DNA of 64,000 nucleotides from DOZZ01 sp963792655 (GTDB taxonomy: Bacteria; Acidobacteriota; Terriglobia; Bryobacterales; Bryobacteraceae), in assembly GCA_963792655.1 (NCBI GenBank), contig CAWBWU010000009.1, positions 210,873 to 274,872 of the forward strand, read 5' to 3'. The notes below the pieces were generated by a model. It did not search any database, was not told the DNA's origin, and worked only from the letters and a program-made list of their open reading frames with translations. The position numbers and the translations under genes are program-made. Every line of letters starts with the position of its first letter. Within the stretch, counting starts at the first letter, position 1. Of the stretch, positions 17,540 to 25,472 are shown one piece after another.

Positions 17540-19008
17540 TTGGATGGCGGCGGGGGCACCTGGAAAGTGCTCGAAGCGTTGCCTACCTGAAGAGTTGCGT
17601 TGAGCGCCGGTTTGTTCGGTAAGTTCGCCGGGTACACAAAGTTCAACTGATTAATGATCAGCCCCGGCGCCGTTCCGCAGTACTGAATCTGAGCGTTCTG
17701 ATTTTCGATGCTCAGCGTGCAGGCCGCGCTTGTCTGCGCCGCGGGAGCGGGAGCACCATTGACCTGCGCCGGAGCACCGAATCCATTGCCCCACAACGTG
17801 CACACCTGGCCGGTGCAAGTCACAATCGCGAGCGGAGTTGTGGGCACGAACCATTGGGTCGATGGCAGATCGAACACGGATGGTGCGGTGGACTTCAAGG
17901 TAGCGATTTCCGTATTGCTGGGGGCGCTGTTACGGACGACCTGTACTCCCGAATTATTCAGCGGCGTCTCCCAGGGAACCTGAAAGTTAATCTGTTCCGG
18001 CGACACATAGGTCAAGGGTGCGGCGACACCATTCACCATCACCGATGTTCCCCCCACTGAGGTAGTGAATGCGTTTTGCGAAGCGTCGAACAGCGACGGG
18101 TAGGTGTTATCGGCCATACCGGTGCCAAATACGCTGGCGAGACTTCCGGGCGCAAGATGCTGCGAAAACGATGCCGCGTCGACCACGCCACCGGGATTCA
18201 CAATCGCATCAGTCGTACTGCGGTACACCCGAACATAGTCGACAGTCATGGTCTGCGGGTAAGGCGAGACCGAAGCGTCGGTGCTCGGATAACCTGGCCA
18301 TCCACCTCCTACAGCCACATTGAGCAGGAGAAAGAATGGCGTGTTGTAGACCCACTTCGTGCCAGCCGGAATAGTTTGCGGAGTTACTTTATGATAGGAG
18401 TTCCCGTCAACGAAGAACTCTACACTGGTCGGCGTCCATTCCACACTGTAGATGTGAAAATCGTCGGCGAACCGGCCGCCTCCGGGCAGTGTGTACGCCT
18501 TACCAATTCCGTTCGAGCCGGAGTATCCAGGGCCATGCACCGTACCATGCACCATGTTCGGCTCTTTCCCGATATTCTCCATGATGTCGATCTCACCCGA
18601 GGTGGGCCAGCCAACAGTATCGATGTTAGCGCCCAACATCCAGAAGGCCGGCCAGATACCTTGACCATATGGGATTTGGATACGGGCCTCAATCTTGCCG
18701 TACGCGATTGCGAACTTACCCTGGGTTTTGATCCGGGATGAAGTGTACTGTCCCTGCGCCGGGTTCAGGACATGAATCACTAAGTTCCCGTTGCCGTCGG
18801 TCGAGACATTATTGGGCGAGTTAGTATAAGTCTCTAACTCATTATTCCCGAAGCCACCGCCGCCCAGGTCATAGCCCCACTTGGAAGAGTCCGGCAGAGC
18901 ATTGGCGGGTCCGTTGAACTCATCGCTCCAGACCAGCTTCCAATTGCTCTGAGCTGCCAGCGGCGCCACCGCCAGCAAGATCGTACACGCACGGAGTGCA
19001 AATCCCAT
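17536..19008 (-). CDS. Secreted GH16 beta-glucanase with TIGR03437-like C-terminal domain
   Basis: 490 residues. A signal peptide (to about 20) precedes a GH16 jelly-roll at 22-265. The catalytic motif GEIDIMENIG places the nucleophile E139 and acid/base E144, with D141 between them. FGNNELETYTNSP and MTVDYVRVY are also typical. From about 272 to the end lies a domain of the Solibacter-type TIGR03437 family (NPGGVVDAASF, LTYVSPEQINFQVPWE), interrupted by an insert with paired cysteines. The enzyme likely cleaves beta-1,3 or mixed beta-1,3/1,4 glucans outside the cell; exact linkage cannot be read from sequence. The C-terminal domain is common on acidobacterial secreted proteins. Confidence 0.9.
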   Translation of the reverse strand: MGFALRACTILLAVAPLAAQSNWKLVWSDEFNGPANALPDSSKWGYDLGGGGFGNNELETYTNSPNNVSTDGNGNLVIHVLNPAQGQYTSSRIKTQGKFAIAYGKIEARIQIPYGQGIWPAFWMLGANIDTVGWPTSGEIDIMENIGKEPNMVHGTVHGPGYSGSNGIGKAYTLPGGGRFADDFHIYSVEWTPTSVEFFVDGNSYHKVTPQTIPAGTKWVYNTPFFLLLNVAVGGGWPGYPSTDASVSPYPQTMTVDYVRVYRSTTDAIVNPGGVVDAASFSQHLAPGSLASVFGTGMADNTYPSLFDASQNAFTTSVGGTSVMVNGVAAPLTYVSPEQINFQVPWETPLNNSGVQVVRNSAPSNTEIATLKSTAPSVFDLPSTQWFVPTTPLAIVTCTGQVCTLWGNGFGAPAQVNGAPAPAAQTSAACTLSIENQNAQIQYCGTAPGLIINQLNFVYPANLPNKPALNATLQVGNASSTFQVPPPPSN

Positions 19009-19020
19009 GCGCCTATTGTC

Positions 19021-19635
19021 CTATAGCAGAGGGGTCAGAAACTTTTTGACTGCCGAGAAGTCGTCGGGCGTCAGATCGTGCCCGGTCTCTTGCCACTGCA
19101 CTTCGACCTGAGCTCCATATCCGGCCAGTAACTTTGCCAGTTGTTGCGTGCCGGCTTGCGGCACGATGGGGTCCTGAGTTCCGGCCAGCAGCAGCACCTG
19201 CCTGCCTGAGAGGTCTGGCGCGACATCGGGCTTCAACGGTAGCTGCGGGCGCAGTAAGACGGCTGCTTTCAATAACTCGGGCGTGAGCAGAAGATTGGCC
19301 GCCGCGATGTTCGCGCCGTTGGAATATCCCAGCGCAATCACACGGGACAGGTCAAAGCTATATTTTGCTGCACTCTCCCGAACGAATTCCGCCAGGTCGG
19401 ACGCGCGACGCTTGACGTCCTCTTCGTCAAATACGCCCATCGCGAGCCGGCGAAAAAACCGGTTCATCCCGTTCTCATCAACTTGCCCACGCGGACTTAA
19501 CAAGCCGGCTCCAGGCGCTAAGCCGCGGCCTATCCCTAACAGGTCGTTCTCGTCGCCTCCGGTGCCATGCAGCAGCAGAATCGTTGCGGCCGATGAGCTG
19601 GCCGGAATGTAGCGGTGTACAAAGTCAGTTGCCAA
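19021..19635 (-). CDS. Carboxylesterase of the MhqD/YpfH type
   Basis: 204 residues, alpha/beta hydrolase. Visible: TILLLHGTGGDENDLLGIG (oxyanion region), LGYSNGANIAAANLLL with the nucleophile S in GYSNG, LLLAGTQDPIVPQAG carrying the acid D, and WQETGHDLTPDD carrying the H. It overlaps the upstream dioxygenase-like gene by 11 bp. In Bacillus subtilis, MhqD and MhqO-type proteins are encoded together and act in quinone and catechol resistance; the same pairing here supports that role. The in vivo substrate is not settled in the family. Confidence 0.85.
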   Translation of the reverse strand: MATDFVHRYIPASSSAATILLLHGTGGDENDLLGIGRGLAPGAGLLSPRGQVDENGMNRFFRRLAMGVFDEEDVKRRASDLAEFVRESAAKYSFDLSRVIALGYSNGANIAAANLLLTPELLKAAVLLRPQLPLKPDVAPDLSGRQVLLLAGTQDPIVPQAGTQQLAKLLAGYGAQVEVQWQETGHDLTPDDFSAVKKFLTPLL

Positions 19636-20521
19636 AGGGATTCTCCGGAACCGTCAATTTGGGCAGCACAGCCTCGATCCGTTGGCGCTGGGGCTCGAGC
19701 CACTCCGGAAGCTTCAAGGATTTGCCCAGTTGCGCAGCCGGCTCATCGATCGCAAAGCCGGGTGGATCGGTGGCAATTTCAAACAACACGCCACCGGGCT
19801 CGCGGAAGTAGATCGACTCGAAGTAATTGCGATCGAGCACCGGCGTTACATCGAACCCTTCGGCCGCCAGTTGAGTACGCCAATGCTTCTGCACCGCAGC
19901 ATCTTCCGCGCGATAAGCAACATGGTGCACGGTCCCGACACCCATGGATCCGCGGCGTGCATCCGGTTGACACAGGACATCCACCATCGCACCGGGCGAA
20001 GCATACCGGAACCGATTGCCCTCCTCACCAGCCGCTTGCAAACCCATCGTAGATGTCAGCAGCTTCGCAGTGCTTTCATGGCCCGCTTCAGACAACGTTA
20101 CGCTGTGAAACCGTGCCAGCCGCTGGTCGCCCGAATCTTCGGGCAGACCGGTAATTTCAAGGGCGAGACCATCCGGATCGGTAAAGCCAATCACTGGATG
20201 ACCGAAACGTTTGCCGAGATCGATCGCATCGGGCACGCGATCGCGCCAAAACTTCAGGTGCCGTTCCGCGACGCCGAAATTAATGGCTGTCGCCTGGCTC
20301 ACGCCATGGCGTCCGCGCGGGGCACCGGCCCACGGGAAGAACGTCAGGATCGTACCCGGTGTGCCCGCCGCATCGCCATAGTAGAGGTGGTAAGTGCCGG
20401 GGTCATCGAAGTTAATCGTGAGCTTCACCAGATGCAGGCCGAGCAATCCCGCATAGAAATCGACGTTGCGCTGAGGCTCTCCGGCAATCGCGGTGATGTG
20501 GTGAATTCCAGGAATCTGCAT
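19625..20521 (-). CDS. Ring-cleaving dioxygenase / VOC protein (MhqO-like)
   Basis: 298 residues with two vicinal-oxygen-chelate modules. The first begins IPGIHHITAIAGEPQRNVDFYAGLLG and the second VGTVHHVAYRAEDAAVQKHW. Metal ligands are seen as the H of GIHHI, the H of VHHVA and the E in the final GGVLFEIATDPPGF. The C-terminal LKLPEWLEPQR and ENPF end are typical of the MhqA/MhqO branch. It lies directly upstream of the MhqD-like esterase and starts on the stop of the glycosyltransferase (TAATG). It likely detoxifies quinone or catechol-type electrophiles. Confidence 0.85.
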   Translation of the reverse strand: MQIPGIHHITAIAGEPQRNVDFYAGLLGLHLVKLTINFDDPGTYHLYYGDAAGTPGTILTFFPWAGAPRGRHGVSQATAINFGVAERHLKFWRDRVPDAIDLGKRFGHPVIGFTDPDGLALEITGLPEDSGDQRLARFHSVTLSEAGHESTAKLLTSTMGLQAAGEEGNRFRYASPGAMVDVLCQPDARRGSMGVGTVHHVAYRAEDAAVQKHWRTQLAAEGFDVTPVLDRNYFESIYFREPGGVLFEIATDPPGFAIDEPAAQLGKSLKLPEWLEPQRQRIEAVLPKLTVPENPFGN

Positions 20522-21267
20522 TATTTATAGAGACCCTTCATCTGATTCGCGCGAATCGTGAAAAGATCCACGAACGGCTGTGCGCCGCTCAGCAGGCTTA
20601 CCTTCGTCCCCTCGACATTACTCCAGCGCACCGGCACCTCTACGATTCGATAACCTCGCAACTGCGCGATGTACAGCGCTTCCGCATCGAACCCGAAGCG
20701 CTCCAGACGCTGGCGCGCAAACACTTGTTCCGCCGCTTCCGCCGAATACATTTTGAACCCGCATTGCGTATCGCGCAAAGGCAACCCGAGCACCGTGCGC
20801 ATGCTGAGGTTGAATAGTTTGCCGGCAGCTTCGCGAAAGCCCGATTGATGCACCGTCACCAATTCGCGATTGAGCGCGCGCGAACCGATGGCTACCTGCG
20901 CGCCATCGTGGAGCGCAGCTTGTAGTTTCACGATCTCTTCTATGGGTGTCGACAGATCCGCGTCGGTGAACAGACGCCAAGCGCCGCGGGCCTGCAACAT
21001 TCCGTTCTTGACTGCATAGCCTTTTCCGCGATTGCCAGGATTGCGGATCACTCGTACTGCTGGATGTTGCAAAGCCATCTGCTCGGCCACTTTGACCGTG
21101 TTGTCCTTCGATCCGTCGTCGACAACCACGATCTCGTAGTCCTGCCAATGGTTCTCCTGTGCGTACGCGACGATGCGCTCCAGGGTGGCGGGCAGGCGAA
21201 GTTCTTCGTTGTAAGCCGGAATCACGACCGACAGGGGCGTTGAACGAGGTTGGCTCAAACGGACCAT
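20521..21267 (-). CDS. GT2 glycosyltransferase, dolichyl-phosphate beta-glucosyltransferase-like
   Basis: About 248 residues from ATG 21267. GT2 features: LSVVIPAYNEELRLPATLER, IVVVDDGSKDNTVKVAE, and the metal-binding TDADLSTPIEE. The C-terminal RDTQCGFKMYSAEAAEQVF and RIVEVPVRWSNVEGTKVSL match the DPG-synthase branch that transfers glucose to a polyprenyl phosphate. No C-terminal transmembrane segments are seen, unlike DPM-synthase-like long forms. A longer start at 21303 has no better support. The product would feed envelope glycan assembly; the link with the following quinone-resistance-like genes is only positional. Confidence 0.85.
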   Translation of the reverse strand: MVRLSQPRSTPLSVVIPAYNEELRLPATLERIVAYAQENHWQDYEIVVVDDGSKDNTVKVAEQMALQHPAVRVIRNPGNRGKGYAVKNGMLQARGAWRLFTDADLSTPIEEIVKLQAALHDGAQVAIGSRALNRELVTVHQSGFREAAGKLFNLSMRTVLGLPLRDTQCGFKMYSAEAAEQVFARQRLERFGFDAEALYIAQLRGYRIVEVPVRWSNVEGTKVSLLSGAQPFVDLFTIRANQMKGLYK

Positions 21268-21324
21268 GGTAACAACACCACACGGCGACCTGTTTTCGCG
21301 CATTCTTCATGCGAGAATTCAGCA

Positions 21325-22173
21325 ATGGCATTTTGCAGCAGTTGCGGCGCTTCCATGCCCGACACCGCGCAGTTCTGCACCCGCTGCGGCGTTTCGCTCG
21401 GCGGCGTGGCCGCCGCTGCTGCGGAGCCGCTCGATTACACCGTGCAAGGCGACAACCTGCAGGTGCTGCGATTGCGATTGCGGCCCGGGCAAGAGGTTTA
21501 CTCTGAAGCCGGCAAGATGGTTTATAAAACGCCCGCCGTGCGTTGGGAAACGCGCATGAGTGGCACGACCGTGGGCGAGAAGCTCATCGGAGCGATTCGC
21601 AGAAAGATCGGCGGCGAAAGTCTCTTCCTCACTTACTTTCACGCGGATCGCGACGGCGAGGTCGGCTTCGCGGGCAGCTATCCCGGCAAAATTCAAGCCA
21701 TCGATTTGCGAGCGGGCCAATCGTTGTATGCGCAGCGCGATGCATTTCTGGTTGCGCAACCGAGCGTTCAGTTCGGCATCGCTTTCGTCAAGCGGCTTGG
21801 CGCGGGTTTCTTCGGCGGCGAAGGCTTCGTCCTCGAACGCCTGACCGGCCCCGGCCTGGTCTTCATCCATGCTGGCGGCGATTTCGTGCAGTTCGATCTG
21901 CAGCCGGGCGAAGTGGTGCAAGTGGAGCCCGGATGCCTGGTGGCGTTCGACGATACCGTGGATTACGACATCGACTACGTGGGCGGGATCAAGACGGCGT
22001 TGTTCGGCGGAGAAGGACTTTTCCTTGCCACCATGCGTGGTCCCGGCCGCGTGATCGTCCAAAGCATGACGCTGGAAAAGATGCGCCGTGAGTTTGCGCC
22101 CACCAAAACGGGTGGCGACGAACACGGTGCGCTGCGGGCGCTGAGCGGCCTTTGGGGCGGGAGCGAAGATTGA
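21325..22173 (+). CDS. AIM24/TIGR00266-like protein with N-terminal zinc ribbon
   Basis: 282 residues. An N-terminal zinc ribbon has paired knuckles FCSSCG and FCTRCG at about 3-22. Then comes the AIM24 double beta-sandwich: LRLRPGQEVYSEAGKMVYK, SLFLTYFHADRDGEVGFAG, VQFGIAFVKRLGAGFFGGEG, TGPGLVFIHAGGD, and GGIKTALFGGEGLFLATMRGPG. ATG 21325 is chosen over 21250 because the zinc ribbon begins exactly there. Bacterial members are poorly characterised; the mitochondrial homologue AIM24 acts in inner-membrane organisation. It overlaps the next gene at TTGA. Confidence 0.85.
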   Translation: MAFCSSCGASMPDTAQFCTRCGVSLGGVAAAAAEPLDYTVQGDNLQVLRLRLRPGQEVYSEAGKMVYKTPAVRWETRMSGTTVGEKLIGAIRRKIGGESLFLTYFHADRDGEVGFAGSYPGKIQAIDLRAGQSLYAQRDAFLVAQPSVQFGIAFVKRLGAGFFGGEGFVLERLTGPGLVFIHAGGDFVQFDLQPGEVVQVEPGCLVAFDDTVDYDIDYVGGIKTALFGGEGLFLATMRGPGRVIVQSMTLEKMRREFAPTKTGGDEHGALRALSGLWGGSED

Positions 22174-23562
22174 GCAGCCGCGTCGTTTTAGTTGCGTTGC
22201 TCAGCGCGTTGACGCTGCATGCAGCCGCCCTTCCACCCGAGCCAGAGCAGAAGTTAGCGCGTGCGATCTTCCAACAACTGGTCGAGATCAATACTACGGA
22301 ATCTGTTGGCGACACGACCGTTGCCGCAAACGCGATGGCGGAGCGCCTGAAACAGGCAGGCATGCCGCCAGTTGATATTCAAGTGCTCGGCCCTACGCCC
22401 AATCGGGGCAACCTTGTCGCGCGGCTGCACGGTACGGGCAAGCGCAAACCGCTGCTGCTGCTGGCGCATCTGGATGTGGTCGAAGCAAAGCGTACCGACT
22501 GGTCGCTCGACCCGTTCGTCTTCACCGAGAAAGACGGGTACTTCTACGGACGCGGTACGACGGACGACAAGGGCAGCGCGGCGATCTACGTGGCAACGCT
22601 GATCCGCTTTCTGCAGGAAGGCTACCGGCCGGACCGCGACATCATTCTTGCGCTCACGGCGGATGAAGAAACCGGCGATCACAACGGTGTCGAATGGCTG
22701 GTGAAAAACCATCGCGAGTTGATCGACGCAGGCTATGGCTTCAATGAAGGCGGCGATGGTCTGGAGCATAACGGTAAGCCTTTTCTGAACGGCGTGCAGG
22801 CCAGCGAAAAAGTGTTTCTTACGTTTCACCTGACAGCCACGAATCCCGGCGGGCACAGTTCGCTTCCGCGCCGCGACAATGCGATCTACCAGGTGGCCGA
22901 AGCACTAGTGCGCATCGAGAAAGCGGGCTTCCCTGTGCAACTCAACGAAGTCACGCGCGCTTACTTTGAACGCATGGGCAAACTGCAGCCGGGACAACTG
23001 GGGCAAGACATGCAAGCGATCGCCAAGCCGCAGCCGGACGCCAGCGCTGTTGCACGGCTTGCGTTGAACCCATTGATGAATGCGGGTATGCGCACCACGT
23101 GTATCGCGACCATGATCGAAGGGGGCCACGCTGAAAATGCGCTGCCTCAAAAAGTAGTTGCCACGGTGAACTGCCGCTTGCTGCCGACCGATTCACTCGA
23201 GAACGTGCAGCGCACGTCTGACCGGCATCATTGGCGATAGCCACGTGCAACTGGAGGCGCTGAAGTCTCCGATGATGTCGCCATCCTCGCCGCTCTCACC
23301 CGAGGTGATGAAAGCGATCGAAAGCGTGAGCGATGCCATGTGGCCCAGTGTTCCTGTCGTGCCGTTGATGGGCACTGGCGCGACCGACTCTAAGTATCTG
23401 CGTGCGGCTGGCATCCCCATGTACGGCGTTTCAGGTCTGTTCGAAGACATGGACGACGTGCGTGCGCATGGTCGCGACGAGCGCCTCGGCACGCGTCAGT
23501 TTTACGAAGGGCTGGAATTCAATTACCGGCTGATCAAGGCACTGTCGGGCGGTTCGCATTGA
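22170..23562 (+). CDS. Secreted M20 metallopeptidase, split by a frameshift
   Basis: M20 peptidase (ArgE/DapE/CPG2 type). A signal peptide (SSRVVLVALLSALTLHAAA) follows a TTG that overlaps the AIM24 stop. Zinc and catalytic elements are LLLLAHLDVVEAK, YGRGTTDDKGSAAIYV, and ALTADEETGDHNG. The dimerisation lid has TNPGGHSSLPRRDNAIY, and MIEGGHAENALPQ is also typical. The frame shifts by +1 at about 23212-23218 (CGCACGTCTG); removing one base gives a continuous protein through TLTGIIGDSHVQLEAL and the last zinc-ligand region PMYGVSGLFED...AHGRDE. Full length about 463 residues. Likely a periplasmic dipeptidase or carboxypeptidase. Confidence 0.82.
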
Positions 23563-24380
23563 GATCGCTGCGCTGGGGCATGTGCAACGAGTCGTTCGGC
23601 CAGATGCCGTTCGAGCAGATGTGCCGCGTGATGCGCGAGGCAGGGTATACCGGCATCGAGATCGCGCCGTTCACCCTTGCCGTTTCTCCCTCCGATATTT
23701 CGAGCAGCCGCCGCAAAGAAGTCAAAGCGGTGATGCGTGCCGAGGGGCTGGAATACATCGGGCTGCATTGGCTGATGCCGAGCCCTCCTGGCCTTCACGT
23801 CACCACGCCCGACGCTGCGTTGCGTGAGCGCAGTTGGGCGCACGTCCGCGATTTGATCGATCTCTGCGCGGATTTCGGCGATGGCGGCGTGCTCGTCTTC
23901 GGTTCTCCGAAACAGCGCGGCACAACGGGCGGCAGCACCCGCGAAGAAGCCGTTCAGCGTTTCCGCGACGGCATCGCGAGCCTCGCGCCACATGCTGAAT
24001 CGCGCGGCGTCACGATACTTGTCGAGGCGCTCCCTTCGAACCAGTGCGATGTTGTGAACACGCTGGCTGAAGCGGTCGCCATCGTTGACTCCATCGGCAG
24101 CCGCGCGGTCGCGACCATGTTCGACAGCCACAATGCTGTGGATGAAACGGAGCCGCACGCGGCAATCGTCGATCGCTACTTCGAGTACATCCGCCATGTG
24201 CACGTCAACGAGACTGACGGGAGCCATCCCACCCCTTCTGGTGGATATCAGTTCGCGCCAGTGTTCGACACACTTGAACGCCGCGGCTACAGCGGCTGGG
24301 TCTCGCTGGAAGCGTTCGACTTCGATTATGGCGGCGAGCGCATCGCACGTGAGACCATCGACTACCTGAAAACCATATGA
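23559..24380 (+). CDS. TIM-barrel sugar-phosphate isomerase/epimerase-like protein
   Basis: 273 residues of the xylose-isomerase-like TIM-barrel superfamily. Hallmarks are YTGIEIAPFTLA near the N-terminus, GVTILVEALPSNQCDVVN in the middle with metal-ligand E, VATMFDSHNAVDE, RHVHVNETDGSHP (histidine metal ligands) and a GWVSLEAFDF end. Hydroxypyruvate isomerase, tagatose/psicose epimerase and related activities share this profile; the exact sugar cannot be told. TTG start overlaps the M20 stop as TTGA, and its own stop overlaps the epimerase ATG as ATGA, so all are co-translated. Confidence 0.8.
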   Translation: MRSLRWGMCNESFGQMPFEQMCRVMREAGYTGIEIAPFTLAVSPSDISSSRRKEVKAVMRAEGLEYIGLHWLMPSPPGLHVTTPDAALRERSWAHVRDLIDLCADFGDGGVLVFGSPKQRGTTGGSTREEAVQRFRDGIASLAPHAESRGVTILVEALPSNQCDVVNTLAEAVAIVDSIGSRAVATMFDSHNAVDETEPHAAIVDRYFEYIRHVHVNETDGSHPTPSGGYQFAPVFDTLERRGYSGWVSLEAFDFDYGGERIARETIDYLKTI

Positions 24381-25316
24381 GCCACTACGTAGTGACAGGA
24401 GGCGCCGGCTTCATCGGCTCGGCGCTCGTCCGAGGATTGTTGAAGCAAGGCGCGAGCAAAGTCGTTGTTATCGACAATCTGCTCAGCGGGAAGACAGCGA
24501 ACCTGAAGGAAGTGGAAGATTCGGTCGAGTTTCACGAGTGCGACATCCGCGATTTTGACCGGGTGGCCGCTGCCATGAAAGGCGCCGAAGTGGTCTTCCA
24601 CGAGGCCGCGATTCCCTCGGTGCCACGTTCGATTAACGAGCCGGTGCCGTCTCACGACGTCAATATCAACGGCACCTTCAACGTACTGCGCGCCGCGCAG
24701 GAAGCCGGGGTGCGCCGCGTGGTCTACGCTGCGTCTTCTTCGGCATACGGTGATACGCCCACGCTGCCCAAGGTTGAATCGATGCTGCCGCAGCCAAAAT
24801 CGCCTTACGCGATGCAGAAGCTCGCTGGCGAATACTACTGCAGTGTCTTCACGACCTGCTTCGGGTTAGAGACTGTGAGCCTGCGGTACTTCAATGTTTT
24901 CGGGCCCCGCCAGGATCCAGGCAGCCCGTACTCGGGCGTTCTGTCTCTCTTTATGAAGGCCATCATCGAACGCAAAGCTCCGACGATCTTTGGCGATGGC
25001 GAGCACTCGCGCGACTTCACCTTTGTCGAAGATGTCGTTGCCCTGAACCTGACGAGCTGCCGTGGCTGGCACGCCGGGCAAGATGTACAACGGCGGCAAC
25101 GGTGGCCGCATCACGCTCAATCAGGCGTGGACCCTTCTGCAGAAGATTGAAGGCGTGGATCTCGCTCCCAGGTACGCCGAGCCGCGCGCCGGCGATGTAC
25201 GCGATTCGCAAGCAGACACCACGGCTGCCAGCCGGGAGCTTGGCTATGTGCCGCAGTTCAGCTTCGAAGAAGGCATGCGGCGCACTTTGGAGTGGTACCG
25301 CGAACATCAGTCGTAG
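24377..25316 (+). CDS. NAD-dependent nucleotide-sugar epimerase, split by a frameshift
   Basis: Extended short-chain dehydrogenase of the UDP-glucose/UDP-N-acetylglucosamine 4-epimerase type. NAD site TGGAGFIGSALVRGLL, DNLLSGKTANL, catalytic SSSAYG and YAMQKLAGEYY (YxxxK), and RYFNVFGPRQDPGSPY. The frame moves by +1 at about 25049-25053; the second frame continues through VAGTPGKMYNGGNGGRITLN to YVPQFSFEEGMRRTLEWYRE, as in intact family members. Restored length about 313 residues. It would provide a UDP-sugar for envelope glycans. Confidence 0.85.
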
Positions 25317-25428
25317 GTACCCGATCGCGTACGCGCGTGGCACGTCGTGACGACTGCCCGGACGCCACCACTGCACATTCGTCAACGCAGGTTGAGGACA
25401 CTACGGCCCCCTCGCGTCGTGCTGAACG

Positions 25429-25434
25429 TATAAT
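25429..25434 (+). promoter_or_regulatory. -10 element of the second Oar-like gene
   Basis: A perfect TATAAT at 25429-25434, 38 bp before the ATG at 25473. No good -35 box is seen at 16-18 bp. AGGAG at 25460-25464 is a strong ribosome binding site 8 bp before the start. Confidence 0.4.
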
Positions 25435-25472
25435 GTAAAACAAGTTTCAAAACCATTTCAGGAGCATGTTGT

